Shown here: piece by piece, positions 44,260 through 52,314 of the stretch | Numbering within the stretch: the first letter of the stretch is position 1 | How the letters are laid out: the number at the start of each line of letters is the position of its first letter | NCBI GenBank assembly: GCA_963791425.1 | Contig: CAWBSE010000003.1 | Coordinates: forward strand, 1 to 64,000 | Direction: 5' to 3' | Source of the DNA: DATBLE01 sp963791425 | GTDB lineage: Bacteria > Actinomycetota > Thermoleophilia > Gaiellales > Gaiellaceae | Length of the DNA: 64,000 nucleotides | The notes under the pieces: generated by a model | What the model was told of the DNA's origin: nothing | Database searches by the model: none | What the model saw: the letters and a program-made list of their open reading frames with translations, nothing else | Position numbers and translations under genes: made by a program

Positions 44260-44951
44260 TGCGCCTCCCGTTCCGCGTTGGCCAGCTCCTCCAGCACGAT
44301 CGGCCCGGCGACCACGTACCCGTGGATCCCGAGCGTGCTCGCCAGCTCGAAGACCTCCATCACCTCGGCCGGCGTCGCGCCGTAGGCGAGCGCGTTCTCG
44401 ATGTGCTGTCGCAGCCCGGGGATGTACATGTGGGTCGCGGATGCATCGAAGGCCGTGTAGATCAGCTCCCGCACCTTCGGCTCGAGCACACCGTGCTCCC
44501 ACGGGTACGACGAGAAGCGGGCATACGCCTCGAAGAAGTCGGGATCGAGCTCGAGCAGACCGTCCCAGAACGAGTGCCAGTAGCCGCGCTTCGCCTCGAA
44601 CTCCGCCTTCAACGCCTCGCGGCGATCGTCGAGCGGCGCGGGCTCGCGCTCGCCGAGCGCGTCGAGCAGGATCGGCACGCCGACGGTGGAGGCGTGGATC
44701 CCCAGCGTGCTCGTCAGCTGGAGCACCTCGAGCAGCTCCTCGCGGGTCGCGCCGAGCTCGATCGCCCGGCGGACGTGCGCGCGGATGCCGGGGACGAACA
44801 GGTGGGTCGCGGCCGCGTTCACCGCGACGCACACGAGCTCCTTGATCTTCGGGTCGAGCGCAGTCGACCGCCGCGGCACGGCGGCCAGCTCGTCGAACAC
44901 CGTGAAGAACCCCGGGTCGGCCTCGCGCACCGTCTGCCAGGCGTCGCTCAC
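44256..44951 (-). CDS. Double-domain carboxymuconolactone decarboxylase family protein
   Basis: 231 residues with two AhpD/CMD modules: LDPKIKELVCVAVNAAATHLFVPGIRAHVRRAIELGATREELLEVLQLTSTLGIHASTVGVPIL (1) and LEPKVRELIYTAFDASATHMYIPGLRQHIENALAYGATPAEVMEVFELASTLGIHGYVVAGPIV (2). Both lack the CxxC of AhpD peroxidases and keep the xHxxxGxRxH helix region, so a decarboxylase or lactone-ring role is more likely than peroxide reduction. Duplication within one chain is seen in this superfamily. Confidence 0.82.
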   Translation of the reverse strand: MSDAWQTVREADPGFFTVFDELAAVPRRSTALDPKIKELVCVAVNAAATHLFVPGIRAHVRRAIELGATREELLEVLQLTSTLGIHASTVGVPILLDALGEREPAPLDDRREALKAEFEAKRGYWHSFWDGLLELDPDFFEAYARFSSYPWEHGVLEPKVRELIYTAFDASATHMYIPGLRQHIENALAYGATPAEVMEVFELASTLGIHGYVVAGPIVLEELANAEREAQ

Positions 44952-45805
44952 ACCGCCTCCAGCCAGAGGGCGATCTCGGTGTGGTCGGCGTCGTCGGCGA
45001 GCGCGGCGGCCGCCTGCTCCCAGAGCGCGACCGACACGTCCCCGAGCGCGAACGGAGTCCCGGTCGCGTGCGCGAGCGAGCGCGCCGTCTGGATGTCCTT
45101 GACCATCAGCCGCATCGCGAAGCCCGAGGTGAACGACCGCGGCTCGACGAACTGCGGCAGCTTGTGCTCGGTCGCCCAGCTGCGTCCGGTCGAGTCGTTG
45201 ATCGCGTCGACCATCACCTTCGGGTCGAGCCCGAAGCGGGCTCCGGCAGCGACCGCCTCGAGGGTGATCAGGAAGTTCGTCGCGGAGAGCAGGTTGTTCA
45301 GCGCCTTCAGCGCGTGCCCGGCGCCGACCGGGCCGGCGTGGACGACCTTCTTGCCGACCGCCTCGAAGAGCGGCTCGCAGGCGGCGAGGTCGTCGGCGGT
45401 GCCGCCGACCATGATCGTCAGCGTCCCCGCCTCCGCGCCGACCACGCCTCCCGAGACGGGCGCATCGACGAAGCGGATGCCGCGCTGCTCGGCCGCCGCG
45501 GCGAGCTCGCGGGTCTGGGTCGGATCCGAGGAGCCCATGTCGATCAGCAGCGCGCCCGGCTCGAGCAGGTCGAGCAGGCCGTCGTCGAGGACGACCTGCC
45601 TCACGATCGCCGAGCTGACGAGCATCAGGATCACCACGTCCGCGCCGGAGGCCGCGTCGGCCAGCGTCTCCACGGAGACCCCGCCGGCCCGGGCACGCGC
45701 CGCAGGGTCTACGTCGAAGCCGCGCACGTCATACCCCGCCTCCGCAAGCCGCGCGGTCATCGGAACGCCCATGTTCCCCAGCCCGACAAAGCCGACCCGT
45801 GTCAC
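44948..45805 (-). CDS. 3-hydroxyisobutyrate dehydrogenase-like NAD-binding protein
   Basis: 285 residues: RVGFVGLGNMGVPMTARLAEAGYDVRGFDVDP (Rossmann GLGNMG), DMGSSDPTQTRELAAAAEQRGIRFVDAPVSGGVVGAEAGTLTIMVGG (the DAPVSGG substrate loop) and GAGHALKALNNLLSATNFLITLEAVAAGARFGLD (catalytic Lys in KALNN). A beta-hydroxyacid dehydrogenase oxidising a 3-hydroxyacid to a semialdehyde with NAD(P). It starts at GTG 45805 with a GTGA overlap. A second paralogue lies three genes upstream in the same run. Confidence 0.88.
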   Translation of the reverse strand: MTRVGFVGLGNMGVPMTARLAEAGYDVRGFDVDPAARARAGGVSVETLADAASGADVVILMLVSSAIVRQVVLDDGLLDLLEPGALLIDMGSSDPTQTRELAAAAEQRGIRFVDAPVSGGVVGAEAGTLTIMVGGTADDLAACEPLFEAVGKKVVHAGPVGAGHALKALNNLLSATNFLITLEAVAAGARFGLDPKVMVDAINDSTGRSWATEHKLPQFVEPRSFTSGFAMRLMVKDIQTARSLAHATGTPFALGDVSVALWEQAAAALADDADHTEIALWLEAV

Positions 45806-46173
45806 CCGCGCGCCTCCTCCAGCGTCTTCTCGGCGACGCGAAACGCCTCGAGCCCGGCGGGCACGCCGCAGTAGACGGCCGCCTGGAGCAGCGCCTCCTG
45901 GATCTCCGTCTCGGTGCATCCGTTCGTCAGGGCGCCGCGCACGTGCGCGCCGAGCTCCTGCGATTTCCCGAGCGCGGTCAGCATTCCGAGGTTGAGCAAA
46001 CTGCGCGTGCGGCGGTCGAGTCCTTCACGCGTCCAGACGGCGCCCCAGCAGTACTCGGTGACGAGCTCCTGCATCGGCCGCATGAAGTCCGACGCCTGCG
46101 CGAGCGAGCGGTCGACGTGCTCGGCGCCGAGCACCTCCCTGCGCACCTCGAGCCCGTCATCGAACCGACTCAT
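45802..46173 (-). CDS. 4-carboxymuconolactone decarboxylase-like protein
   Basis: 123 residues: GLEVRREVLGAEHVDRSLAQASDFMRPMQELVTEYCWGAVWTREGLDRRTRSLLNLGMLTALGKSQELGAHVRGALTNGCTETEIQEALLQAAVYCGVPAGLEAFRVAEKTL. This is the full signature of PcaC-type CMD (WxREGLDRRTRSLLNLG, then ELxxHVRGALxNGCT). PcaC decarboxylates gamma-carboxymuconolactone in protocatechuate catabolism, but no pca genes are nearby, so another lactone or keto acid is possible. ATG 46173. Confidence 0.88.
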   Translation of the reverse strand: MSRFDDGLEVRREVLGAEHVDRSLAQASDFMRPMQELVTEYCWGAVWTREGLDRRTRSLLNLGMLTALGKSQELGAHVRGALTNGCTETEIQEALLQAAVYCGVPAGLEAFRVAEKTLEEARG

Positions 46174-46559
46174 GCCCAGCCCTCCCCGTACTCGTCGTCG
46201 CTCACCGGATCGAGCCACTCGTGGCCGCCGAGCGAGATCGCCAGGTGGAGCACGTAGCTGTCGGCGTCGGCGCCGTGCCAGTGCTCCTCGCCGGGCGGGA
46301 TCCAGACGACGTCGCCGGGGGTGAGCTTCCCGCCGCTGCCGTCGCGCGACCGGGCCCGGCCCTGGCCGCTCGTCACGACGAGGATCTGCCCCTGGTCGTG
46401 CGTGTGCCAGTGCGTCCGCGCGCCCGGCGCGAAGAAGACGTTGTTGATCAGGACGCCGTCGGTCTCGGGCAGGACGGGATCGCCCCAGACCTCGCCGGTG
46501 AAGGTGGCGGTGCGCAGGTCGGACTTCGTGCCGGCCTCACGGCCGTGGTTGATCTTCAT
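46170..46559 (-). CDS. Cupin-domain protein
   Basis: 129 residues: VLINNVFFAPGARTHWHTHDQGQILVVTSGQGRARSRDG with the metal set H-x-H-x4-Q (HWHTHDQGQ), then LTPGDVVWIPPGEEHWHGADADSYVLHLAIS with the last His. It resembles the cupins that often neighbour CMD proteins in aromatic-catabolism operons, where an isomerase or hydrolase role is presumed. ATGA overlaps tie it to both neighbours. Confidence 0.82.
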   Translation of the reverse strand: MKINHGREAGTKSDLRTATFTGEVWGDPVLPETDGVLINNVFFAPGARTHWHTHDQGQILVVTSGQGRARSRDGSGGKLTPGDVVWIPPGEEHWHGADADSYVLHLAISLGGHEWLDPVSDDEYGEGWA

Positions 46560-47458
46560 GCGTCCATCCTTTCAGGTGGGTCCTGCAACCGGACACCGCC
46601 GGAGGCATCGCCGATCGCGTCGACGACCCGGTTGGAGATCTGCTCGCCGTACCCGAGCTCGGCGGCGAGCTCGAACGCCTCGATGCACCCGGCCGTCGTG
46701 AGCGTGCGCACGTCGAGCTCGCGGATCAGGTCGGCGTACAGGCGCAGGTCCTTCAGCATCAGGTTCCCGGTCAGGCCGCCCTCGAGGTAGTCGCCGTCGA
46801 CGATCCGCGGGAAGCGGTTGAGCGTGGCGAAGTTGACGCCGCTCGAGTTGTTCAGGACGTCGAGAAACGTGTGCAGCTCGAGACCGGCCTTGCGCGCCGC
46901 GACCATCACCTCTGCGGTTGCGGCGAGGCTGATCCCGTTCAGGAAGTTGTTCAGCAGCTTGGCGGTGTGCCCGGCTCCGCTGTCGCCCATGTAGTAGACG
47001 CGGGCGCTGAACGTGTCGAGCAGCGGCCGCACCCCGTCGAGCGCCGCTTCGCTGCCGCCGGCCATGATCGTCAGCGTTCCCTGCTCGGCCGCGGCGGCGC
47101 CGCCGGAGATGCCCGCGTCGACCAGTTCCACGCCGCGCTCGGCGAGCCGGCGGTGCAGCTCGACGGTCGAGGAGGGCGACGAGGTGCTCAGGTCGACGAC
47201 GACCTGGCCCTCGTGACAGCCGGCGAGGATGCCGTCGTCACCGAGGACGACGGCCTCGACCACCGGGCTGTCGGGCAGGGAGAGCAGGACGACGTCGGTC
47301 GCCTCGGCGACTGCAGCCGGCGATGCAGCGGCTGTCGCGCCGACGTCGGCCGCCCGGGTCGCGTCGACGTCGAAGCCGACGACGGGGTATCCCGCGGCGA
47401 CGATCCGCCGCGTGATCCGGCCGCCCATGTTGCCCAGTCCGACAAAACCAACGCTCAT
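46556..47458 (-). CDS. 3-hydroxyisobutyrate dehydrogenase-like NAD-binding protein
   Basis: 300 residues: VGFVGLGNMGGRITRRIVAAGYPVVGFDVDATRA (GLGNMG), DLSTSSPSSTVELHRRLAERGVELVDAGISGGAAAAEQGTLTIMAGG (variant DAGISGG of the substrate loop) and GAGHTAKLLNNFLNGISLAATAEVMVAARKAGLE (catalytic Lys in KLLNN). Paralogue of the enzyme at 44948. The different substrate-loop residues suggest a different beta-hydroxyacid. Confidence 0.88.
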   Translation of the reverse strand: MSVGFVGLGNMGGRITRRIVAAGYPVVGFDVDATRAADVGATAAASPAAVAEATDVVLLSLPDSPVVEAVVLGDDGILAGCHEGQVVVDLSTSSPSSTVELHRRLAERGVELVDAGISGGAAAAEQGTLTIMAGGSEAALDGVRPLLDTFSARVYYMGDSGAGHTAKLLNNFLNGISLAATAEVMVAARKAGLELHTFLDVLNNSSGVNFATLNRFPRIVDGDYLEGGLTGNLMLKDLRLYADLIRELDVRTLTTAGCIEAFELAAELGYGEQISNRVVDAIGDASGGVRLQDPPERMDA

Positions 47459-48227
47459 GCGACCCGCACTCCGAGACCGGCGCCGTCACCGTCGAGCGAC
47501 GGGAAGCGGTTCATCACCTCGGGGTCGTGGCCGACGACGAGCGCGGCATCGCGGCTGTCGACGAGTTCGCGGACGGTCACGTAGCCCGCGTGCATCTCGA
47601 CCAGGTCGTCGTAGACCAGGAACGGCCGATCGAGCTCGAGCTCCTCGTAGTAGTGGACAGCGTCGGAGGCGAGCACGACCGGGCCGGTCGCGCCGTCGAT
47701 CGCCAGCACCATCTGTCCGCGCGAGTGCCCGCCGACGCAGACGGCCTCGATCCCCGGCGCGATCTCCTCGTCGCCGTCGAGCAGACGCAGGCGTCCCGCG
47801 GCGACGCGGTCGATGTCCGCCCATTCGACGTGCGGGGCGAATCGACCGCCGCGCGCCTCCTCGCTCGTCCAGAACTCGAGCTCAGCAGCGCTGGACGACC
47901 AGCCTCGGCCTGCGGGAATGCGGCGACGTTGCCGGTGTGGTCGTAGTGGAGATGCGTGAGGATCACCGTCTCGACCGACTCCGGCTCGACGCCGACCCGC
48001 CGGAGCGCGTCGACCGGCGGGTAGAGGCAGGTGCGGCCGCGGCGGGCGCCGACATCCGGGTCGAAGCCCGTGTCGACGACGATCGTCGCGGCGTCGCTGC
48101 GGAGCAGCCAGAAGAAGTAGTCCATCCCGATCGGCTCGTCGGGCTCGCCGTACGACTCGTAGTCGAGGTAGCACTCGCTCTTGCGCGTGGCGCGTGTCCC
48201 GTACCGGAGCGCGGCCACCTCGTACAC
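47455..48227 (-). CDS. Metallo-beta-lactamase-fold lactonase-like protein, frameshifted
   Basis: N-half: YEVAALRYGTRATRKSECYLDYESYGEPDEPIGMDYFFWLLRSDAATIVVDTGFDPDVGARRGRT, then ETVILTHLHYDHTGNVAAFPQAE with the HxHxDH zinc motif (THLHYDH). After a missing base near 47900: AELEFWTSEEARGG, GIEAVCVGGHSRGQMVLAIDG (third His), VLASDAVHYYEELE (bridging Asp) and VVGHDPEVMNRFP. The layout is that of N-acyl homoserine lactonase (AiiA/AttM) relatives. As first gene of the run, with a leaderless GTG at 48227, it probably opens a lactone; quorum quenching is an alternative. Confidence 0.8.
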
Positions 48228-48233
48228 GCACCG

Positions 48234-48239
48234 ACTCTA
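48234..48239 (-). promoter_or_regulatory. -10 box TAGAGT of the 17-gene catabolic run
   Basis: Reverse-strand TAGAGT ends 6 bases before GTG 48227. It is the only visible promoter for the run, since all downstream junctions overlap or abut. It lies 18 bases from the divergent purD -10 box. Confidence 0.55.
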
Positions 48240-48256
48240 CTACCCGACATCGTCTC

Positions 48257-48262
48257 TAGACT
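48257..48262 (+). promoter_or_regulatory. -10 box TAGACT of purD
   Basis: TAGACT ends 6 bases before GTG 48269. The 15-mer from TAGACT to GTG differs at only one base from that of purM (62711-62725). Confidence 0.6.
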
Positions 48263-48268
48263 CGAAGC

Positions 48269-49489
48269 GTGCGCGTGCTCATCGTCGGTTCCGGGGGACG
48301 AGAGCATGCCCTTGCCTGGAGGCTCTCCCGGAGCGACGACCTGACCGAACTGCACGCCGCGCCGGGAAACCCGGGGATCGCCGCGCTCGGGACGTGCCAC
48401 CCCGTCCGCACCGAAGACGAGGACGGGCTGCTCGAGCTCGCGCAGGCGCTCGCGATCGACCTCGCCGTGATCGGCCCCGAGGCGCCGCTCGTCGCGGGCG
48501 TCGCCGACCGCCTGCGCCACGGTGGCATTTCGGTGTTCGGCCCGAGCGCGGCCGCCGCACGGATCGAGGGGTCGAAGACCTTCGCGAAGGACGTGATGGA
48601 GGCGGCCGGCGTCCCGATCGCCGCGACCTTGCCCGTCGCGCAGCCGCCGTGCGTGATCAAGGCCGACGGCCTCGCAGCCGGGAAGGGTGTCTTCGTCTGC
48701 CGGACGCCGGCAGAGGTAGACGCGGGACTCGCCGGAGCGGCCGCGCTCGGCGGTTCGGTCGTGATCGAGGAGCTGCTCGAGGGCGAGGAGCTCTCGGTGT
48801 TCGCGCTCTGTGACGGCAGCCGGGCGATCCCGCTGGGCGCCGCCCGCGACTACAAGCGGATCGGCGACGGTGACACCGGCCCGAACACGGGCGGCATGGG
48901 CACGTTCTCGCCCGTACCGGGATTCGGCGCCGACGAGGTTGCCGAGCTCGTCGACCAGATCCACGCGCCGGTGCTCGAGCACCTCGCGCGGCGCGGCTCG
49001 CCGTTCGCCGGGGTGCTGTTCGCCGGGCTGATGCTCACCGCCGACGGGCCGAAGGTGCTCGAGTTCAACTGCCGGTTCGGCGATCCCGAGACGCAGTCGC
49101 TCCTTCCGCTCATCGACGGCGACCTGCTCTCGGCACTCGCCGGCGCCGCGGCCGGCAACCTGGAGGACGTCGGTCTCGAGACCGCGCGGCGGGCGGCCGT
49201 GACCGTCGTCGTCGCCGGCGGCGAGTACCCGGAGCGCAACGACAGCGGCTCGGAGATCACCGGCATCGACGAGGCAGAGCGGCTCGGCGCGCTCGTCTTC
49301 CACAGCGGAACCGCACGTCACGGCGAGCGGCTGGTCACGAGCGGAGGCAGAATCCTCGGCGTGACCGGTGTCGCCGACGATCTCGAGCAGGCCCGCGCGC
49401 TCGCCTACGACGGCGCGGCGGCGATCTCGTTCGACGGCGCCCAGTACCGCACCGACGTCGCGCTCCCGGAGGCGACGCGTGCCGGGTAG
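48269..49489 (+). CDS. purD: Phosphoribosylamine-glycine ligase (GARS)
   Basis: 406 residues. Joins glycine to phosphoribosylamine with ATP, step 2 of purine synthesis. Visible: RVLIVGSGGREHALAWRL, LHAAPGNPGIAALG, AVIGPEAPLVAGVADRL, GPSAAAARIEGSKTFAKDVM, KADGLAAGKGVFVC (ATP grasp), DYKRIGDGDTGPNTGGMGTFSPVPG and LEFNCRFGDPETQSLLPL. Length is normal. First of a purD-E-B-C-S-Q run, all on the plus strand with short spacing or overlaps. Confidence 0.96.
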   Translation: MRVLIVGSGGREHALAWRLSRSDDLTELHAAPGNPGIAALGTCHPVRTEDEDGLLELAQALAIDLAVIGPEAPLVAGVADRLRHGGISVFGPSAAAARIEGSKTFAKDVMEAAGVPIAATLPVAQPPCVIKADGLAAGKGVFVCRTPAEVDAGLAGAAALGGSVVIEELLEGEELSVFALCDGSRAIPLGAARDYKRIGDGDTGPNTGGMGTFSPVPGFGADEVAELVDQIHAPVLEHLARRGSPFAGVLFAGLMLTADGPKVLEFNCRFGDPETQSLLPLIDGDLLSALAGAAAGNLEDVGLETARRAAVTVVVAGGEYPERNDSGSEITGIDEAERLGALVFHSGTARHGERLVTSGGRILGVTGVADDLEQARALAYDGAAAISFDGAQYRTDVALPEATRAG

Positions 49490-49889
49490 CCCCGTCGTCG
49501 GGATCCTCGTCGGCTCCGAGTCCGACCGCGAGCGGATGCAGGCAGCGATGACCGAGCTCGACGCGCGCGACATCGCGTGGGAATTCGACGTCCGCTCGGC
49601 GCACCGCACACCGGACGCGGTCGCCGAGTACGCGAAGTCGGCGCGCGACCGCGGGCTGCGGGTGCTGATCTGCGGCGCCGGCCTGGCGGCTGCGCTCCCG
49701 GGCGTGGTCGCCGCGCATACCGACCTCCCCGTGATCGGCGTGCCGCTGCGCTCGTCGATGAGCGTGCTCGACGGACTCGACGCGCTGCTCTCGATCGTGC
49801 AGATGCCCCCGGGCGTGCCGGTCGCGTGCGTCGGCGTCGACAACGCGAAGAACGCCGCGGTGCTCGCCGCCCGCATCCTCGCGTCGTAG
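49479..49889 (+). CDS. purE: N5-carboxyaminoimidazole ribonucleotide mutase
   Basis: 136 residues: VGILVGSESDRERMQAAMTELDARDIAWEFDVRSAHRTPDAVAEYAKSA (GSxSD and SAHRTP, both CAIR-site motifs), then VLICGAGLAAALPGVVAAHTDLPVIGVPL and GVPVACVGVDNAKNAAVLAARIL. It moves the carboxyl of N5-CAIR to C4 to give CAIR. The usual GGAAHLPG loop reads GAGLAAALPG: the His of class I PurE is Ala here, which deserves attention. GTG 49479 overlaps purD by 11 bp. The PurK partner is not in the window. Confidence 0.9.
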   Translation: MPGSPVVGILVGSESDRERMQAAMTELDARDIAWEFDVRSAHRTPDAVAEYAKSARDRGLRVLICGAGLAAALPGVVAAHTDLPVIGVPLRSSMSVLDGLDALLSIVQMPPGVPVACVGVDNAKNAAVLAARILAS

Positions 49890-49897
49890 CCGCTCGC

Positions 49898-49903
49898 TAT
49901 TGT
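49898..49903 (+). promoter_or_regulatory. -10 box TATTGT of purB
   Basis: TATTGT ends 7 bases before GTG 49911, suggesting an internal leaderless promoter within the pur run. Confidence 0.45.
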
Positions 49904-49910
49904 CATCTGA

Positions 49911-51221
49911 GTGATCGCTCGCTACTCCCGTCCCGCCATGGCCGAGGTCTGGTCGGACGAGAGGAAGCTCGCGTCCTGGCTGGAAGTCGAGCTCGCCGCG
50001 GTCGATGCGTGGGCCGAGTTCGGGGTCGTGCCGCGCGAGGCGGCGGAGACGATCCGCGCGACCGCCGTGACGCCGACGCCCGAGCGGGTCGCGGAGCTCG
50101 AGCGCGAGACGAACCACGATCTTGCCGCCTTCGTCGACGCTGTCCAGGAGGGTCTCGGCGACGAGGGCCGCTGGGTCCACTACGGGCTGACCTCGTCGGA
50201 TGTGGTCGACACCGCGCTGGCGCTGCAGCTGCGGGACGCCGGCGTGCTGCTGCTCGAGGGGGTCGCACGGGCGCAGGTTGCGGTGATCAGGCGCGCCGAG
50301 GAGCACCGGCTCACTCTTTGCATGGGCAGGACGCACGGCGTCCACGCCGAGCCGACCACCTTCGGGTTGAAGCTCGCCGGCTGGGCGTTCGAGCTCGACC
50401 GCGGGCGGGAGCGGCTGCGCCACGCGCTCGACGGGGTGCGCTTCGGCAAGCTCTCGGGCGCGGTCGGCACGTACTCGGTGACCGACCCCGAACTCGAGCG
50501 GATCGCTTGCGAGCGTCTCGGCCTCGAGCCGGAACCCGTGTCGACGCAGATCGTCCCGCGCGACCGGCACGCCGAGTTGCTCTCCGCGCTCGCGCTCGTC
50601 GCCTCGTCGCTCGACCGGTTCGCGACCGAGATTCGCCACCTCGCCCGCACCGAGGTGCGCGAGGTACAGGAGCCGTTCGGCAAGGGCCAGAAGGGCTCGT
50701 CGGCGATGCCGCACAAGCGCAACCCGATCACCGCCGAGCGGATCTGCGGGCTCGCGCGCGTGGTTCGCGCCTCGGCGCAGGTCGGGCTGGAGAACGTCGC
50801 GCTCTGGCACGAGCGCGACATCTCGCACTCCTCCGCCGAGCGGGTCGTCATCCCGGACGCGTTCCTCGCCCTCGACTACATGCTCGACCGGTTCACCTGG
50901 CTGGTCGCAGGGCTGGTCGTCCTGCCCGAGCGGATGCGCGCCAACCTGGAGGCGAGCCACGGCCTCTTCTTCTCGCAGCGGGTGCTGCTGGCGCTGGTCG
51001 AGTCTGGGCTGCCGCGCGACGAGGCCTACCGGCTCGTCCAGGAGCACGCCCTGCGCGCCTGGGACGAGGGGCTCGACTTCCGCACGCTCGTCGAGGGCGA
51101 CCAGCGGATCGCCGGCCGCATCGACCTGTCCGCCGCGTTCGACCTCGGTGCGTACACGCGCCACGTCGACGCCGTTTTCGAACGCCTTGCCACCCTGACC
51201 AAGGAGATCGCCCATGTCTGA
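49911..51221 (+). CDS. purB: Adenylosuccinate lyase
   Basis: 436 residues. Removes fumarate from SAICAR and from adenylosuccinate. Signature elements: RYSRPAMAEVWSDERKLASWLEVELA, ETNHDLAAFVDAV, WVHYGLTSSDVVDTALAL, MGRTHGVHAEPTTFGLKLAGW (catalytic His region), and KGSSAMPHKRNPITAERICGLARVVR, the fumarase/aspartase signature with the catalytic Ser. Normal length. It overlaps purC by 8 bp. Confidence 0.96.
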   Translation: MIARYSRPAMAEVWSDERKLASWLEVELAAVDAWAEFGVVPREAAETIRATAVTPTPERVAELERETNHDLAAFVDAVQEGLGDEGRWVHYGLTSSDVVDTALALQLRDAGVLLLEGVARAQVAVIRRAEEHRLTLCMGRTHGVHAEPTTFGLKLAGWAFELDRGRERLRHALDGVRFGKLSGAVGTYSVTDPELERIACERLGLEPEPVSTQIVPRDRHAELLSALALVASSLDRFATEIRHLARTEVREVQEPFGKGQKGSSAMPHKRNPITAERICGLARVVRASAQVGLENVALWHERDISHSSAERVVIPDAFLALDYMLDRFTWLVAGLVVLPERMRANLEASHGLFFSQRVLLALVESGLPRDEAYRLVQEHALRAWDEGLDFRTLVEGDQRIAGRIDLSAAFDLGAYTRHVDAVFERLATLTKEIAHV

Positions 51222-52078
51222 AACGCTCGTCCACGTCGCCAGCGGCAAGGTCCGCGAACTGTTCACGATCGACGACGAACGGCTGCTGCTGGTCGCCAGC
51301 GACCGGATCTCGACCTTCGACGTCGTCCTCCCCACCGAGATCCCCGACAAGGGGCGCGTGCTGACCGGGCTGTCGGCGTTCTGGTTCGCGCGGACGCGCG
51401 AGCTCGTCGCCAACCACCTGCTCGGGCTGCGTCCCGACGGCCGCTCGACCGAGTGCCGGCGCCTCGAGATGCTCCCGCTGGAGTGCGTCGTCCGCGGCTA
51501 CCTCGCCGGCTCCGGCTGGAAGGACTACCAGCGGACCGGCTCCACCTCGGGGCACTCGCTCCCGGAGGGGCTGCGCGAGTCGGACAAGCTGCCCGAGGCG
51601 ATCTTCACGCCGTCGACGAAGGCGACCACCGGCCACGACGAGAACATCGACGCGACGCAGGCGGCTGCGCTCGTCGGGGAGGAGCGGTACGCGGAGGTCG
51701 AGCGCACCGCCCTCGAGCTGTACGGGTTCGCGTCGGAGCACGCAGCGGCGCACGGGATCCTGCTCGCCGACACGAAATTCGAGTTCGGGCTCGACGCCGA
51801 CCGACGGCTCGTCCTCGCCGACGAGGCGTTCACGCCGGACTCGTCGCGGTTCTGGCCGGCCGACGAGTACGAGCCCGGCGGCCCGCAGCCCTCGTTCGAC
51901 AAGCAGTTCGTCCGCGACTACTGCGAGACGCTCGGCTGGGACAAGACCGGCACCGGGGCCGGAACTGCCGGAGGACGTCGTGTCCGGGACGCGCGCGCGT
52001 TACATCGAGGCGTTCGAGCGGCTGACCGGCATCTCGTTCGGCGACTACGTCGCCAACCCGTCGGTCGTGACCACGTGA
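51214..52078 (+). CDS. purC: SAICAR synthetase, frameshifted near 3' end
   Basis: VHVASGKVRELFTIDDERLLLVASDRISTFDVVLPTEIPDKGRVLTGLSAFWF, LPLECVVRGYLAGSGWKDYQRTG, TPSTKATTGHDENI, LADTKFEFGLDADRRLVLADEAFTPDSSRFW and SFDKQFVRDYCETLGWDKT are all SAICAR synthetase hallmarks (ATP plus aspartate addition to CAIR). After a surplus base near 51955 the end reads PELPEDVVSGTRARYIEAFERLTGISFGDYV, with TGA at 52076-52078. The corrected protein is about 287 residues. The stop overlaps the purS start. Confidence 0.93.
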
Positions 52079-52314
52079 AGGCGACCGTCCTCGTCCGCCC
52101 GAAGGACGGCATCCTCGACCCGCAGGGCGACGCCGTCCAGGAGTCGCTCCGCCACCTCGGCTTCGCCGTCGAGGGCACGCGGATCGGCCGCGTCGTCGAC
52201 CTCGACGTCGACGCGGCCGACGCCGACACGGCCCGCGCCGCGGTCGAGCGGATGTGCGAGCAGCTGCTGACCAACCCCCTGATCGAGAGTTACGAGATCG
52301 AGATCGCCGAGTGA
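52075..52314 (+). CDS. purS: FGAM synthase small subunit PurS
   Basis: 79 residues: KATVLVRPKDGILDPQGDAVQESLRHLGFAVEGTRIGRVVDLDV and AVERMCEQLLTNPLIESYEIEIAE. PurS dimers bridge PurL and PurQ so that ammonia can pass from the glutaminase to the synthase. GTG 52075 and the purC stop form GTGA; the purQ start forms another GTGA at the end. Full length for the family. Confidence 0.95.
   Translation: MKATVLVRPKDGILDPQGDAVQESLRHLGFAVEGTRIGRVVDLDVDAADADTARAAVERMCEQLLTNPLIESYEIEIAE

Noticed and set aside
52078..52314. purC-purS fusion protein read as one frame
   Set aside because: The continuous frame arises from the frame error near 51955; the alternative frame restores the SAICAR synthetase C-terminus and a normal purS start with GTGA overlap.
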